Shown here: positions 27,777-36,445 of the stretch, in pieces | Layout of the letters: each line of letters opens with the position of its first letter | How positions within the stretch are numbered: the stretch's first letter is position 1 | Origin: Microbaculum marinum | GTDB lineage: Bacteria > Pseudomonadota > Alphaproteobacteria > Rhizobiales > Tepidamorphaceae | Direction: 5' to 3' (one strand) | Length of the DNA stretch: 64,000 nucleotides | NCBI RefSeq assembly: GCF_042646165.1 | Contig: NZ_JBHRTC010000028.1 | Notes under the pieces: model-generated | The model's database searches: none | What the model saw: only the letters and a program-made list of their open reading frames with translations | What the model was told of the DNA's origin: nothing | Position numbers and translations under genes: made by a program

Positions 27777-29006
27777 TCAGTCGATCATCCGGCGCACGTC
27801 AGCAGTGGCCCTGGCGCCGATCTTCTCGTGATGCAACTCGTGGAAACGGGCAGCGGCGTCGCGTCCCGCATCGCGCAGATAGGTCAGGAATTCCCATTCC
27901 GCGTTGAACTTGCTGGATGCCGTCAGGTCGTTGAGGAACTCGCCGCCATCGACGACATGCACGCGGACGCTCCTGTACTTCTCCGGGGGCAGCACGCCGT
28001 CCTCGACCAGCCGGTCGACGAAGGCGATGGCGCGCAGTTCCTTCAGGAGCGAGGAGTTGAAGGTGATCTCGTTCATCCGGTTGAGGATGTCGCGCGCCGT
28101 CTTCGGCGTTTCGAACCGCTCGATGGGGTTGATCTGGATGAGCACCAGATCCTGCGTGCCGGTCTCGTAGAAGAACGGCCAAAGCGCCGGATTACCGGAA
28201 TATCCGCCGTCCCAATAGGGCACGCCGTCGATCTCGACGGCCTGGAACATCAGCGGCAGGCAGGCCGAGGCCATCACGTGGTCGGCGGTGATGTCGCGGT
28301 TGCGGAAGACCTTCACCTTGCCGGTGCGCACGTTTGTCGCCGACAGGAACAGCCGGATCGTGTCGCATCGCCGGACAGCATCGAAGTCGATGATCCCCTC
28401 GATCAGTTCCTTCAGGGGATTGAGGTTCAGCGGGTTGAATTCATAAGGAGAGACGAACCGGCTGATCACGTCGACCATGACGAAGCCGGGCGACCAGTCG
28501 AGACTCCAGTTGCCCCACATCCGGTCGATCAGGGTGCGCTGCACGGGCGAGGTGCGGGCGGCGCGGCTCACCGCCTTCCAGTACTGCGCGAGCACCTCGC
28601 GGGCGCCGTCCGGACCGCCCATCTCGTAGCCGGAGACCAGTGCGACGGCGTTCATGGCACCGGCACTGGTGCCGCTGATCGCGTCGATCTCGACCGGCGC
28701 GTTCTCGAGCACCCAGTCCAACACGCCCCAGGTGAAGGCGCCGTGGGCGCCGCCGCCCTGCAAAGCGAAATTGACGCGGCGCGATGCATTCGAGCCGGCA
28801 GAGCCCGCCTTGTCCCTCCCCGAATCGTCGATGTAGACGGGCGCCTCTTCGCCCGGTCCGGTACGCACGCGACCCTTGCCGGTGATCATCTTTTCCGCGG
28901 GCGTATCGGCGGCGGCGACCTCCGGCGTCGCCGGGTCGGCGGACCGGCGGGGCTTGGCCGCCTTCCTTGCGGTGGTCTTGCCGGACTTGCCCCTGGAAGC
29001 GGCCAT
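27777..29006 (-). CDS. Patatin-like phospholipase family protein
   Basis: 409 residues. After a basic, disordered N-terminus (about 1-75) the patatin fold begins: oxyanion loop GGGAHG at residues 84-89, nucleophile Ser114 in SGTSAG, and catalytic Asp in YWDGGYSGNPALWP (about 258). The C-terminal extension (IQINPIERFETPKTARDILNRMNEI onward) is typical of the bacterial DUF3734-type patatins. It starts 6 bases after bdhA and is surely cotranscribed with it, which suggests a link with hydroxybutyrate or PHB metabolism. A lipase/esterase activity is expected; the substrate is unknown. Confidence 0.9.
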   Translation of the reverse strand: MAASRGKSGKTTARKAAKPRRSADPATPEVAAADTPAEKMITGKGRVRTGPGEEAPVYIDDSGRDKAGSAGSNASRRVNFALQGGGAHGAFTWGVLDWVLENAPVEIDAISGTSAGAMNAVALVSGYEMGGPDGAREVLAQYWKAVSRAARTSPVQRTLIDRMWGNWSLDWSPGFVMVDVISRFVSPYEFNPLNLNPLKELIEGIIDFDAVRRCDTIRLFLSATNVRTGKVKVFRNRDITADHVMASACLPLMFQAVEIDGVPYWDGGYSGNPALWPFFYETGTQDLVLIQINPIERFETPKTARDILNRMNEITFNSSLLKELRAIAFVDRLVEDGVLPPEKYRSVRVHVVDGGEFLNDLTASSKFNAEWEFLTYLRDAGRDAAARFHELHHEKIGARATADVRRMID

Positions 29007-29012
29007 GGCGGA

Positions 29013-29816
29013 TTACTCCGCCGTCCAGCCGCCGTCGATCGACTGCAGCGAGCCGGTGATCGAGGCGGCGGTGGGCGTGGTGAGGAACAGCGCCAGATTG
29101 GCGACCTGTTCGACGGTGACGAATTCCTTGGTCGGCTGGGCGGCCAGCAGCACGTCCTTCTTGACCTGTTCCTCGGTCATGCCGCGCGCCTTGGCGGTGT
29201 CGGGGATCTGCTTCTCGACCAGCGGCGTCCACACGTAGCCCGGGCATATGGCGTTGACGGTGATGCCGTGCTCGGCGGTCTCCAGCGCCACCACTTTGGT
29301 GAGACCGGCGAGCCCGTGCTTGGCGGCCACGTATGCCGCCTTGTCCGGCGAGGCTACCAGCGCGTGGGCGGACGCCGTCGAGATGATCCGGCCCCAGCCG
29401 CGCTTCTTCATCCCGGGCACGACGGCGCGCATGCCAAGGAAGGCCGCCGACAGGTTGATCGCCAGGATGGCGTTCCACTTCTCGATCGGGAACTCCTCGA
29501 TCGGGGCGACATACTGGATGCCGGCATTGTTGACGAGGATGTCGACGGAGCCGAATTCCTTCTCGGCATCGGCGACCATTGCGGCGATATCGTCCGCCTT
29601 GGTCATGTCGGCCGCCGAGTAGCGGACCTCGACGCCGTTCTTGTTCGCCATCTCGGCGCGGACGGCCTCGATCTCCGCGGCGTCGCCAAAGCCGTTGATG
29701 GTGACGTTGGCGCCGGCGGCGGCGAAGGTGTCGGCGATGGCATGACCGATGCCCGAGGTCGATCCGGTGACGATGGCGGACTTGCCCTTTAGGGACAGCT
29801 GACTCTGAAGGGACAT
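29013..29816 (-). CDS. bdhA: 3-Hydroxybutyrate dehydrogenase
   Basis: 267 residues from ATG 29816; an in-frame start at 29912 is rejected because the SDR fold starts at LKGKSAIVTGSTSGIGHAIA. It oxidises 3-hydroxybutyrate to acetoacetate with NAD, the step that follows PHB depolymerisation. The TGSTSGIG nucleotide loop, NNAGIQYVAPIEEFP, the catalytic SASAHALVASPDKAAYVAAK region (Ser, Tyr, Lys) and a C-terminal LQSIDGGWTAE fit the bacterial enzyme. It is the first gene of a two-gene unit with the patatin. The phaAB genes lie about 9 kb away. Confidence 0.93.
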   Translation of the reverse strand: MSLQSQLSLKGKSAIVTGSTSGIGHAIADTFAAAGANVTINGFGDAAEIEAVRAEMANKNGVEVRYSAADMTKADDIAAMVADAEKEFGSVDILVNNAGIQYVAPIEEFPIEKWNAILAINLSAAFLGMRAVVPGMKKRGWGRIISTASAHALVASPDKAAYVAAKHGLAGLTKVVALETAEHGITVNAICPGYVWTPLVEKQIPDTAKARGMTEEQVKKDVLLAAQPTKEFVTVEQVANLALFLTTPTAASITGSLQSIDGGWTAE

Positions 29817-30000
29817 GCGGCGATCCTTTTCTGGTGGCCGAGGGTTCCGTTCCGTCCTGTCTATCGCATATTGCAACGCAGCAAAATCCGCTAGCTTCGG
29901 CTTTCGCTTCATTGTTATGAGGAGGCGACTATATTGTAGGCATCCGAACCCGCGCGACAGCGCCCTCGATCACATGCGGCCAGGCTGCTGGCCAGGTAAA

Positions 30001-30498
30001 ATGGCAGATTTCCCGAACCCCGAACACGACCACGACGTGTGCACCGATCGCGTGGTGCGCGTCGCGCACGCCATCTGCCGGCGCAGGGGCGTGCGGCTGA
30101 CCAGCCAGCGCGAGAGGGTGCTGGACGTGCTCGCGCAGAGCCACCGGCCGATGGGGGCCTACGAGATCCTCGACACCATGGCCGACGGCGGCAAGCGGCC
30201 CGCGCCGATCACCGTCTACCGGGCACTGGACTTCCTCGTACAGCAGGGGCTCGTGCACCGCATCGAGAGCCGCAACGCCTTCGTCGCCTGCATGGCCGGC
30301 GAGGCGGCACACGATACGGTGGTGTTCCTGATCTGCCGCGAGTGCGGCAATGTCGGCGAGGCGATCGCCGAGGGTGTCGGGGCGGAAATCGATCGTGTCG
30401 CGACGGCCAGCGGCTTCGCACCGGATCTGACCGTGGTCGAGATCGACGGGCTGTGCGGCCATTGCGCCGCGTCGCAGCGCCGACCTTCCGTACAGTAG
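30001..30498 (+). CDS. zur: Fur family transcriptional regulator, Zur-like
   Basis: 165 residues from ATG 30001. The N-terminal winged helix contains RRRGVRLTSQRERVLDVLAQS and TVYRALDFLVQQGLVHRIES. The C-terminal domain has two CxxC pairs, ICRECGNVGE and LCGHCAAS, for a structural zinc, and HDHDVC near the N-terminus. The pattern fits Zur (zinc uptake) better than Fur or Irr, but no zinc transporter is adjacent to confirm it. It lies 30 bases before ispG; the two might share a transcript, which is coincidental in function. Confidence 0.82.
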   Translation: MADFPNPEHDHDVCTDRVVRVAHAICRRRGVRLTSQRERVLDVLAQSHRPMGAYEILDTMADGGKRPAPITVYRALDFLVQQGLVHRIESRNAFVACMAGEAAHDTVVFLICRECGNVGEAIAEGVGAEIDRVATASGFAPDLTVVEIDGLCGHCAASQRRPSVQ

Positions 30499-30527
30499 TT
30501 CCGCCGGAACAAGGGACTCACCAGCCG

Positions 30528-31823
30528 ATGAGCGAACAGCCGATGAACGAGCACAGCGGACCGGCACCGCGACAAGGCACAGTCGGGGTGGCGGTCGGCA
30601 AGCCCGGCCTCGGCGGGGTGGTGGTCGGCGGCGACGCGCCGGTCGTGGTCCAGTCGATGACAAACACCGACACTGCCGACATCGAGGCGACGGTCGCGCA
30701 GGTCGCAGCCCTTGCCCGTGCCGGCTCCGAGATCGTCCGCATCACGGTCGACCGCGACGAGGCGGCCGCCGCGGTGCCGCATATCCGCGACCGCCTGGTG
30801 CTGCGGGGCGTCAACGTGCCGCTGGTCGGCGACTTCCACTATATCGGCCACAAGCTGCTGCGCGAGCATCCCGCCTGCGCGGAGGCGCTCGACAAGTACC
30901 GGATCAATCCTGGCAATGTCGGGTTCCGCGAAAAGCGCGACCTGCAGTTCGGCGCCATGATCGAGGCCGCACTCGAGTATGACAAGCCGGTGCGGATCGG
31001 CGTCAACTGGGGCTCGCTCGACCAGGAGCTGCTGACCCGCCTGATGGACGAGAACGCCGCCGCGCCGGCGCCGATGTCGGCGCGCGCGGTGATGCACGAG
31101 GCGATCGTCCAGTCCGCCCTGCTGTCGGCGGAGCGGGCCGAACAGATCGGCATGGGTCGCGACCGGATCATCCTGTCGGCGAAGGTCAGTCAGGTTCAGG
31201 ACCTCATCGCCGTCTACCGGATGCTTTCTCGGCGCGGGGCCTATGCGTTGCATCTCGGCCTGACGGAGGCCGGCATGGGCTCGAAGGGCATCGTCGCGTC
31301 GACGGCAGGGATGGCGGTGCTGCTGCAGGAGGGCATCGGCGACACGATCCGCGTCTCGCTGACGCCGGAACCCGGCGGCGACCGCACGACGGAGGTCCAG
31401 GTTGCCCAGGAAATGCTGCAGGCGATGGGGCTGCGCACCTTCGTGCCGGTGGTGACTGCCTGTCCGGGCTGCGGGCGGACAACCTCGACGGTCTTCCAGG
31501 AACTGGCCAGCGACATCCAGGACTTCATCCGCGTCGAAATGCCGGTTTGGCGGGAGAAGTATCCCGGCGTCGAGACGATGAACGTCGCGGTGATGGGCTG
31601 CATCGTCAACGGACCGGGCGAATCCAAGCACGCCGATATCGGCATTTCGCTGCCGGGCACCGGCGAGACCCCGGCGGCGCCGGTGTTCATCGACGGCAAG
31701 AAGGCACTGACGCTTCGCGGTCCCGCCATCGCCGCGGACTTCAAGGCCCTCGTCATCGATTACATCGAACGCCGTTTCGGCGAGGCGCCGGACGGCGTCA
31801 GGAGCGCCGACGCCGCAGAATAG
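30528..31823 (+). CDS. ispG: 4-Hydroxy-3-methylbut-2-enyl diphosphate synthase (IspG/GcpE)
   Basis: 431 residues from ATG 30528, or 426 from ATG 30543; both precede conserved sequence. IspG is the [4Fe-4S] enzyme that converts MEcPP to HMBPP in the MEP isoprenoid pathway. VVQSMTNTDTADIEATVAQV and VGDFHYIGHKLL mark the TIM-barrel half. The cluster ligands are seen in TACPGCGRTTSTVFQEL (two Cys) and AVMGCIVNGPGESKHADIG (third Cys). The prenyl diphosphate synthase next door (opposite strand, 12 bases away) uses the pathway's products. Confidence 0.97.
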   Translation: MSEQPMNEHSGPAPRQGTVGVAVGKPGLGGVVVGGDAPVVVQSMTNTDTADIEATVAQVAALARAGSEIVRITVDRDEAAAAVPHIRDRLVLRGVNVPLVGDFHYIGHKLLREHPACAEALDKYRINPGNVGFREKRDLQFGAMIEAALEYDKPVRIGVNWGSLDQELLTRLMDENAAAPAPMSARAVMHEAIVQSALLSAERAEQIGMGRDRIILSAKVSQVQDLIAVYRMLSRRGAYALHLGLTEAGMGSKGIVASTAGMAVLLQEGIGDTIRVSLTPEPGGDRTTEVQVAQEMLQAMGLRTFVPVVTACPGCGRTTSTVFQELASDIQDFIRVEMPVWREKYPGVETMNVAVMGCIVNGPGESKHADIGISLPGTGETPAAPVFIDGKKALTLRGPAIAADFKALVIDYIERRFGEAPDGVRSADAAE

Positions 31824-31835
31824 GGGAGTGGCCAG

Positions 31836-32756
31836 CTACTTCCGCCGCGCCGCGGCGAATCGCGCGGCCGCGCCGAGCAGCGCAGCTCTTTCGCCGTATA
31901 CCTCCAGTGCCGCATGCGCCTCGGCGACGGCTCCGGCCAACCGATCGCGGGCGGCCTCGATACCGATCACCGCCGGCAGCGTCGCCTTTCCCGCCGCCCG
32001 GTCCTTGCCGGCAGCCTTGCCGAGCTCGGAGGCGTCCGCTTCCTCGTCGAGCAGGTCGTCAGCAATCTGGAAGGCGCGGCCGAGCGCGGCGCCGTAGCGG
32101 GCCATGCGGTCGCGATCCTCGCTGCCGGCGCGCGCAAGGATCGGCCCGGCGACGGCGGCAAACTGGAACAGGGCTCCGGTCTTCATGTCCTGCAGCGCCG
32201 TGACATCCTGCTCCGACAGCCGCAACGGCCGGCCAGACGCCGTGAAGCGGCCCTCGGCTGCGAGATCGCGCATCTGGCCTCCGGCCATGCCCGTGCGTCC
32301 GCCCGCGCGCGCGAGCTCGAGTGCGAGCCCGGCGCGCACCTCCCCGTCGCCATGCGTGCGGGGATCGGCGACGATCTCGAAGGCCAGCGTCAGCAGGCTG
32401 TCGCCCGCGAGGATCGCGGTCGCCTCGTCGAAGGCGCGGTGGACGGTTGGCTGCCCGCGGCGAAGGTCGTCGTCGTCCATCGCGGGCAGGTCGTCGTGGA
32501 CGAGGCTGTAGCAGTGCAGAAGTTCGAGTGCGCAGGCGGTCCGCATCGCGGCTTCCTCCGGCACGCCGAACAGGTCGGCCGCGGCGATCACGACGAACGG
32601 GCGCAGGCGCTTGCCGCCGCCGAGCACGGCGTGGCACATCGCCTCCTGCAAACGACCGGCTTCGCATTCGCCGGACCCGCTCCGGCCAAGCAGCGCCGCC
32701 AGCGCCGGCTCGATCCGCCCGGCCGTCTCCGCCAACTGCAATTCGAATTCCTGCAC
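31836..32756 (-). CDS. ispA: Polyprenyl (farnesyl/geranylgeranyl) diphosphate synthase
   Basis: 306 residues from a GTG at 32756, chosen because GGGGG lies 7-8 bases upstream and family sequence begins just after; the frame is open to 32885. It condenses IPP with allylic diphosphates. The first Asp-rich motif reads LVHDDLPAMDDDDLRRG and the second QIADDLLDEEAD; the GGGKRLRP segment binds diphosphate. The spacing of DDxxxxD and the residues before it are those of short-chain (FPP type) enzymes, but chain length is uncertain. It is convergent with ispG and divergent from mtgA. Confidence 0.88.
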   Translation of the reverse strand: MQEFELQLAETAGRIEPALAALLGRSGSGECEAGRLQEAMCHAVLGGGKRLRPFVVIAAADLFGVPEEAAMRTACALELLHCYSLVHDDLPAMDDDDLRRGQPTVHRAFDEATAILAGDSLLTLAFEIVADPRTHGDGEVRAGLALELARAGGRTGMAGGQMRDLAAEGRFTASGRPLRLSEQDVTALQDMKTGALFQFAAVAGPILARAGSEDRDRMARYGAALGRAFQIADDLLDEEADASELGKAAGKDRAAGKATLPAVIGIEAARDRLAGAVAEAHAALEVYGERAALLGAAARFAAARRK

Positions 32757-32919
32757 GACTTTACCCCCGATCGGGACCGCTTGCGGACAGGCGTCACCCC
32801 GGTCTTCAGGAACGGTCCTTCTGTCGCGGAGGAATCTGGACGAGGCCGCGCGCCCTGACAACCGCAACGACGTTGCGGCATGCATTGCGACGAAACGGCG
32901 CTGACGCTATTGCGTAGCG

Positions 32920-33663
32920 ATGGCACCCAGTACCGCCTCCGGCGGCAAGACATCCGGACAGAAGCAAGGCGACAGGCGCGCGCGAAAACGTTCGCTCGCC
33001 GGACGCCTGTTTCGCATCCTCGTCGCCGTGGTGGTCGTGCTGGTCGCACTGCCGGTCGTCCTGGTGCCGCTCTATGCCGTCGTGCCCCCGCCGGTCTCGA
33101 CGCTCGAACTCTGGCAGAGGGTGACGGGCGTGGCGGTGGAGCGCGACTGGGTTCCGCTGGAGGAGATCGCGCCGAACCTCGCCTACGCGGTGATCATGGG
33201 CGAGGACGGTCGGTTCTGCGAGCACGGCGGCGTGGACTGGGGGGCGGTCAAGGAAGTGATTGAAACCGATGCCTCGCGCGGCGCCAGCACCATCACCATG
33301 CAGGTCGCCAAGAACCTGTTCCTGTGGCCCTCGCGCAGCTACGTCCGCAAGGCGCTGGAGGTGCCGCTGGCATATTACCAGACGGCGGTGTGGACGAAGC
33401 GGCGTACGATCGAGATCTACCTCAATATCGTCGAGTGGGGACCCGGCATCTTCGGCGCCGAGGCCGCCGCACGGTACTGGTTCGATACGTCCGCGGCGAA
33501 GCTGACGCTGCAGCAGGCGGCGCGGCTTGCGGCGATCCTGCCCAATCCCCACCTGCGCAATGCGTCCCGGCCAGGTCCGCAGACAAGCCGCTACGCGCAG
33601 ATCATCGAGGGCCGCACCCGGCAGGCCGGCGCCTATGTCCAGTGCATCCGGTCGGCCGGCTGA
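32920..33663 (+). CDS. mtgA: Monofunctional peptidoglycan glycosyltransferase
   Basis: 247 residues. A basic N-terminus and one transmembrane segment (about residues 30-55) precede a GT51 domain. The catalytic Glu is in YAVIMGEDGRFCEHGGVDW; RGASTITMQVAKNLFLW and TKRRTIEIYLNIVEWGPGIFG are the further GT51 motifs. It polymerises lipid II glycan strands on the periplasmic side; no transpeptidase domain is present. The gap of 187 bases to rpmF holds that gene's promoter, and mtgA-rpmF is a common pairing in this order. Confidence 0.94.
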   Translation: MAPSTASGGKTSGQKQGDRRARKRSLAGRLFRILVAVVVVLVALPVVLVPLYAVVPPPVSTLELWQRVTGVAVERDWVPLEEIAPNLAYAVIMGEDGRFCEHGGVDWGAVKEVIETDASRGASTITMQVAKNLFLWPSRSYVRKALEVPLAYYQTAVWTKRRTIEIYLNIVEWGPGIFGAEAAARYWFDTSAAKLTLQQAARLAAILPNPHLRNASRPGPQTSRYAQIIEGRTRQAGAYVQCIRSAG

Positions 33664-33697
33664 CTCGATGGGGCTGTGACACCCGGCAACAGCGGGC

Positions 33698-33726
33698 TTC
33701 CGTTCCGACCGAAGTGGCGCTATAAG
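33698..33726 (+). promoter_or_regulatory. Candidate promoter of rpmF
   Basis: GCTATAAG (33719-33726) fits the alphaproteobacterial -10 form GCTANAWC at seven of eight positions, and TATAAG fits TATAAT. The -35 at 17 bases' spacing is TTCCGT (33698-33703), which is weak. The leader would be about 118 bases long, long enough to hold regulatory structure; none was identified. Confidence 0.4.
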
Positions 33727-33850
33727 CCTCCCGAATTCCGCTACACAGCCGCGGTTGCCGAAGGGCGCATTCGCGCCCCGGATCGTCAGTGGAGCGAATG
33801 CGTCACCAGACGACCGGCGAAGCGCGGCAGTCAGTTTCAGGAGAAAGACG

Positions 33851-34036
33851 ATGGCAGTACCGAAGAGAAAGACCACGCCGATGAAGCGCGGGCACCGGCG
33901 TTCCGCCGATGCGCTGAAGGCTCCGACCTACGTCGAGGACAAGGATTCCGGCGAACTGCGCCGTCCGCACCACATCGACCTGAAGTCGGGCATGTATCGC
34001 GGACGCAAGGTGCTGGAGCCCAAGGAGGCCGAGTAG
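33851..34036 (+). CDS. rpmF: 50S ribosomal protein L32
   Basis: 61 residues, starting MAVPKRKTTPMKRGHRRSADAL, the family's opening after a strong AGGAGAAAG ribosome site. The frame is open further upstream but without similarity. This is the zinc-free form: no CxxC pairs, and the RPHHIDLKSGMYRGRKVL tail of alphaproteobacterial L32. A rho-independent terminator follows 65 bases downstream. Confidence 0.98.
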   Translation: MAVPKRKTTPMKRGHRRSADALKAPTYVEDKDSGELRRPHHIDLKSGMYRGRKVLEPKEAE

Positions 34037-34101
34037 CCTCGGTTGCCCGGGACGCTCCGGAGGGCGTGAACGCCCGCCAAGGATTGTCGTGAAAATGACG
34101 G

Positions 34102-34126
34102 GGTCGGCCTTGTGCCGGCCTCTTTT
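34102..34126 (+). terminator. Rho-independent terminator of rpmF
   Basis: Stem GGTCGGC / GCCGGCC (34102-34108 and 34114-34120, one G-T pair) with a five-base loop, followed by TCTTTT. It ends the rpmF transcript ahead of the next plus-strand gene. Confidence 0.75.
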
Positions 34127-34207
34127 GCGTTGGGAAGGCTTTGCACGCCGCCGCCGGGGCTGCAAGATCGGCTTCAGGACGGTGCGATTCGAACAGGAGG
34201 AATCCGG

Positions 34208-34612
34208 ATGTACGGCGTACCGCTGATGATCTTGCCGCTGATCGGCTACAATGTCCTGGTCTTCCTGTTCGGCGGCGTCGACTGGCAGGGCCCCGTCTTC
34301 AGCGCGCAGATGATGTCGGGGTCGACGTTCTCGCTGAGCGCCGGCGACGTGTTCATCCTGGTGTCGCTGCTCATTCTGTTCATCGAGGTGCTCAAGGCGA
34401 CCTATACCGGCGCGGGGTCGATCGTGGACCACCTGTTGTCGACCCTCGTCTTCGTCGGTTGCGTCGTCGAGTTTCTGATCGTCGCGCAAGCCGCGACATC
34501 GACCTTCTTCCTGATGACGGCGATCGCCTTCGTCGACGTCGTGGCCGGCTTCTCGATCACGATTCGCGGTGCCCGGCGCGACTTTACCGTCGGGCCGCAG
34601 AACGGCGGCTGA
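34208..34612 (+). CDS. Small four-helix membrane protein of unknown function
   Basis: 134 residues from ATG 34208, fixed by a perfect AGGAGG ribosome site 9 bases upstream. Four hydrophobic segments are visible: residues about 5-22 (LMILPLIGYNVLVFLF), 44-62 (FILVSLLILFIEVL), 73-93 (HLLSTLVFVGCVVEFLIVA) and 98-116 (FFLMTAIAFVDVVAGF). There are no charged catalytic motifs. It resembles uncharacterised inner-membrane proteins of alphaproteobacteria. It precedes the gamma-glutamyltransferase gene by 33 bases and may be cotranscribed. Confidence 0.8.
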   Translation: MYGVPLMILPLIGYNVLVFLFGGVDWQGPVFSAQMMSGSTFSLSAGDVFILVSLLILFIEVLKATYTGAGSIVDHLLSTLVFVGCVVEFLIVAQAATSTFFLMTAIAFVDVVAGFSITIRGARRDFTVGPQNGG

Positions 34613-34645
34613 GACTGGACCAACCAACCGGAACGACGCCTCTCC

Positions 34646-36238
34646 ATGATCCGCGACTTCCAGATGCCCGGCCGCTCGGCGGTCTATGCGACCGGCGGCC
34701 TTGTCGCCGCCTCCCATCCGCTGGCCGCCTCGGCGGCGCTCGACGTGTTGCGGCACGGCGGCAACGCCGTCGACGCAGCGATCACCGCAGCGGCCGTCCT
34801 GCCGGTCGCCGAACCGCAGATGACCTCGCTCGGTGGCGACTGCTTCGCCATCGTCGCCGAACCGGACGGAACCCTGCACGGACTAAACGGCTCGGGCCGG
34901 TCGCCGGCCGCGTTGACTCCGGAGCGGGTTGCGGAGGCCGGCCTGGACGAGATGACGGCCGAGCATGGATACTCGGTCACGGTGCCCGGCGCAGTCGATG
35001 CGTGGTCCCGGCTGATGGACCGGTTCGGCACGATCGGCCTCGACCGGGCCCTGGCGCCGGCAATCGACCTTGCCGAGCGCGGCGTGCCGGTCGCTCCGCG
35101 CGTTGCGCTGGACTGGGCTGGCGAGGTCGACAGGCTGAAGGCCGACGCGGGGGCCCGACGACACTACCTGCGGAAGGACGGCTCGGTGCCCTCGGTCGGC
35201 GACGTGATGGCCTATCCCGCCCTCGCCGCGACGATGCGGGCAATCGCCGCGGACGGGCCCTCCGCCTTCTACGGAGGCGCGATCGCCGAGGATCTCGTAG
35301 CAGCGATTGCAAGCCACGGCGGCTGCATGACGCCCGATGACCTGACGGCCGTCGAGGCGTCCTGGGTCGACCCGCTGCTGTCGGGCTACCGCGACATCTC
35401 GGTGGGAGAATTGCCGCCGAGCGGGCAGGGGATCATCGCGCTGATGATGCTGGCAATCCTGGACCGGTTTCCGCTTTCCGGCCTCGATCCTGCCGGCCCC
35501 GAGCGCCTGCACCTGGAGATCGAGGCGGCGCGGCTTGCCTACGCCAGCCGTGACCGTTTCCTGTGCGATCCGGCCAGCGCAGAGTTCCCGGCCGGGATGT
35601 TGCTGGAGCCGGCCCATATCGACGCGCTTGCGGCGCGGATAGACCCGCAGCGGCGAATGGCCGATCCCGGCAACATCGATCCGCGCGACGCCACCGACAC
35701 GGTCTACCTGTGCGTCGTCGACGGCAACGGTATGGCGGTGTCGTTCATCAACTCACTGTTCTACTCGTTCGGTTCGGCGATCGCCGGCACGAAGAGCGGC
35801 GTGCTGCTGCAGAATCGCGGAACCGGCTTCGTCACGACGCCGGGCCACCCGAACCGGGTCGGGCCGCGGAAGCGGCCGATGCACACGCTGATTCCGGGCC
35901 TCTTGGCGCGGGACGGCCTCCCGACCGCCGTCTTCGGGGTTATGGGCGGCCAGTATCAGGCCTGCGGCCACGCCCACGTGGTCAGCAATCTCGTCGATTT
36001 CGGCATGGATCCCCAGGCTGCGATCGATGCGCCGCGCGTCTTCATAGAAGGGCCTCTCACGATGCTGGAGCACGGGATCGCGGAGGCAACGGCGGCGGGA
36101 CTTGCCGAACGCGGCCATCAGGTCGCGCGACGGCAGATGCCGATCGGCGGCGGCCAGATGATCTATATCGACCGCGACCGCGGCGTATTGATCGGCGGGT
36201 CTGATCCGCGCAAGGACGGCTGTGCGATCGGCTATTAG
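34646..36238 (+). CDS. Gamma-glutamyltransferase family protein
   Basis: 530 residues, a Ntn-hydrolase that is normally cleaved into two subunits. The large-subunit part has ASHPLAASAALDVLRHGGNAVDAAITAA and GLNGSGRSPAALTPE. The expected autoprocessing Thr lies in DATDTVYLCVVDGNGMAVSFINSLF (about residue 352), where the usual TTH is DTV, so the nucleophile is probably the Thr of DTVYL. No signal peptide is evident, unlike periplasmic glutathione hydrolases, so this belongs to the cytosolic YwrD-like group and its substrate is open. Confidence 0.88.
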   Translation: MIRDFQMPGRSAVYATGGLVAASHPLAASAALDVLRHGGNAVDAAITAAAVLPVAEPQMTSLGGDCFAIVAEPDGTLHGLNGSGRSPAALTPERVAEAGLDEMTAEHGYSVTVPGAVDAWSRLMDRFGTIGLDRALAPAIDLAERGVPVAPRVALDWAGEVDRLKADAGARRHYLRKDGSVPSVGDVMAYPALAATMRAIAADGPSAFYGGAIAEDLVAAIASHGGCMTPDDLTAVEASWVDPLLSGYRDISVGELPPSGQGIIALMMLAILDRFPLSGLDPAGPERLHLEIEAARLAYASRDRFLCDPASAEFPAGMLLEPAHIDALAARIDPQRRMADPGNIDPRDATDTVYLCVVDGNGMAVSFINSLFYSFGSAIAGTKSGVLLQNRGTGFVTTPGHPNRVGPRKRPMHTLIPGLLARDGLPTAVFGVMGGQYQACGHAHVVSNLVDFGMDPQAAIDAPRVFIEGPLTMLEHGIAEATAAGLAERGHQVARRQMPIGGGQMIYIDRDRGVLIGGSDPRKDGCAIGY

Positions 36239-36333
36239 CGACGTCTGCGGCCCCGCTCTGGCGCCCGCATCTTGTCCGGAGTGTCGGGAGATCCGAGCGG
36301 TGGCCGGTCGTTAACCACGAACCGGATCCTACG

Positions 36334-36383
36334 ACTATAGTAGCTATAGTACGTTGGCTTTTCTTTAAGGTGAGACACTATAG
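36334..36383 (+). promoter_or_regulatory. ACTATAG repeat cluster and candidate promoter upstream of the EAL gene
   Basis: ACTATAG-TAG-CTATAGT (36334-36350) is a perfect 7-base inverted repeat, and a third ACTATAG lies at 36377-36383. TTGGCT (36354-36359) with CTATAG (36378-36383) at 18 bases' spacing could be the promoter, so the third copy would be the -10 itself. The region is AT-rich in an otherwise GC-rich window. The regulator is unknown. Confidence 0.4.
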
Positions 36384-36445
36384 CATTCGCCAGCTATTCC
36401 GCTGCAACGGAGCAGCCGAAGTACCGGGGCTGGAAGGGTATTCTA

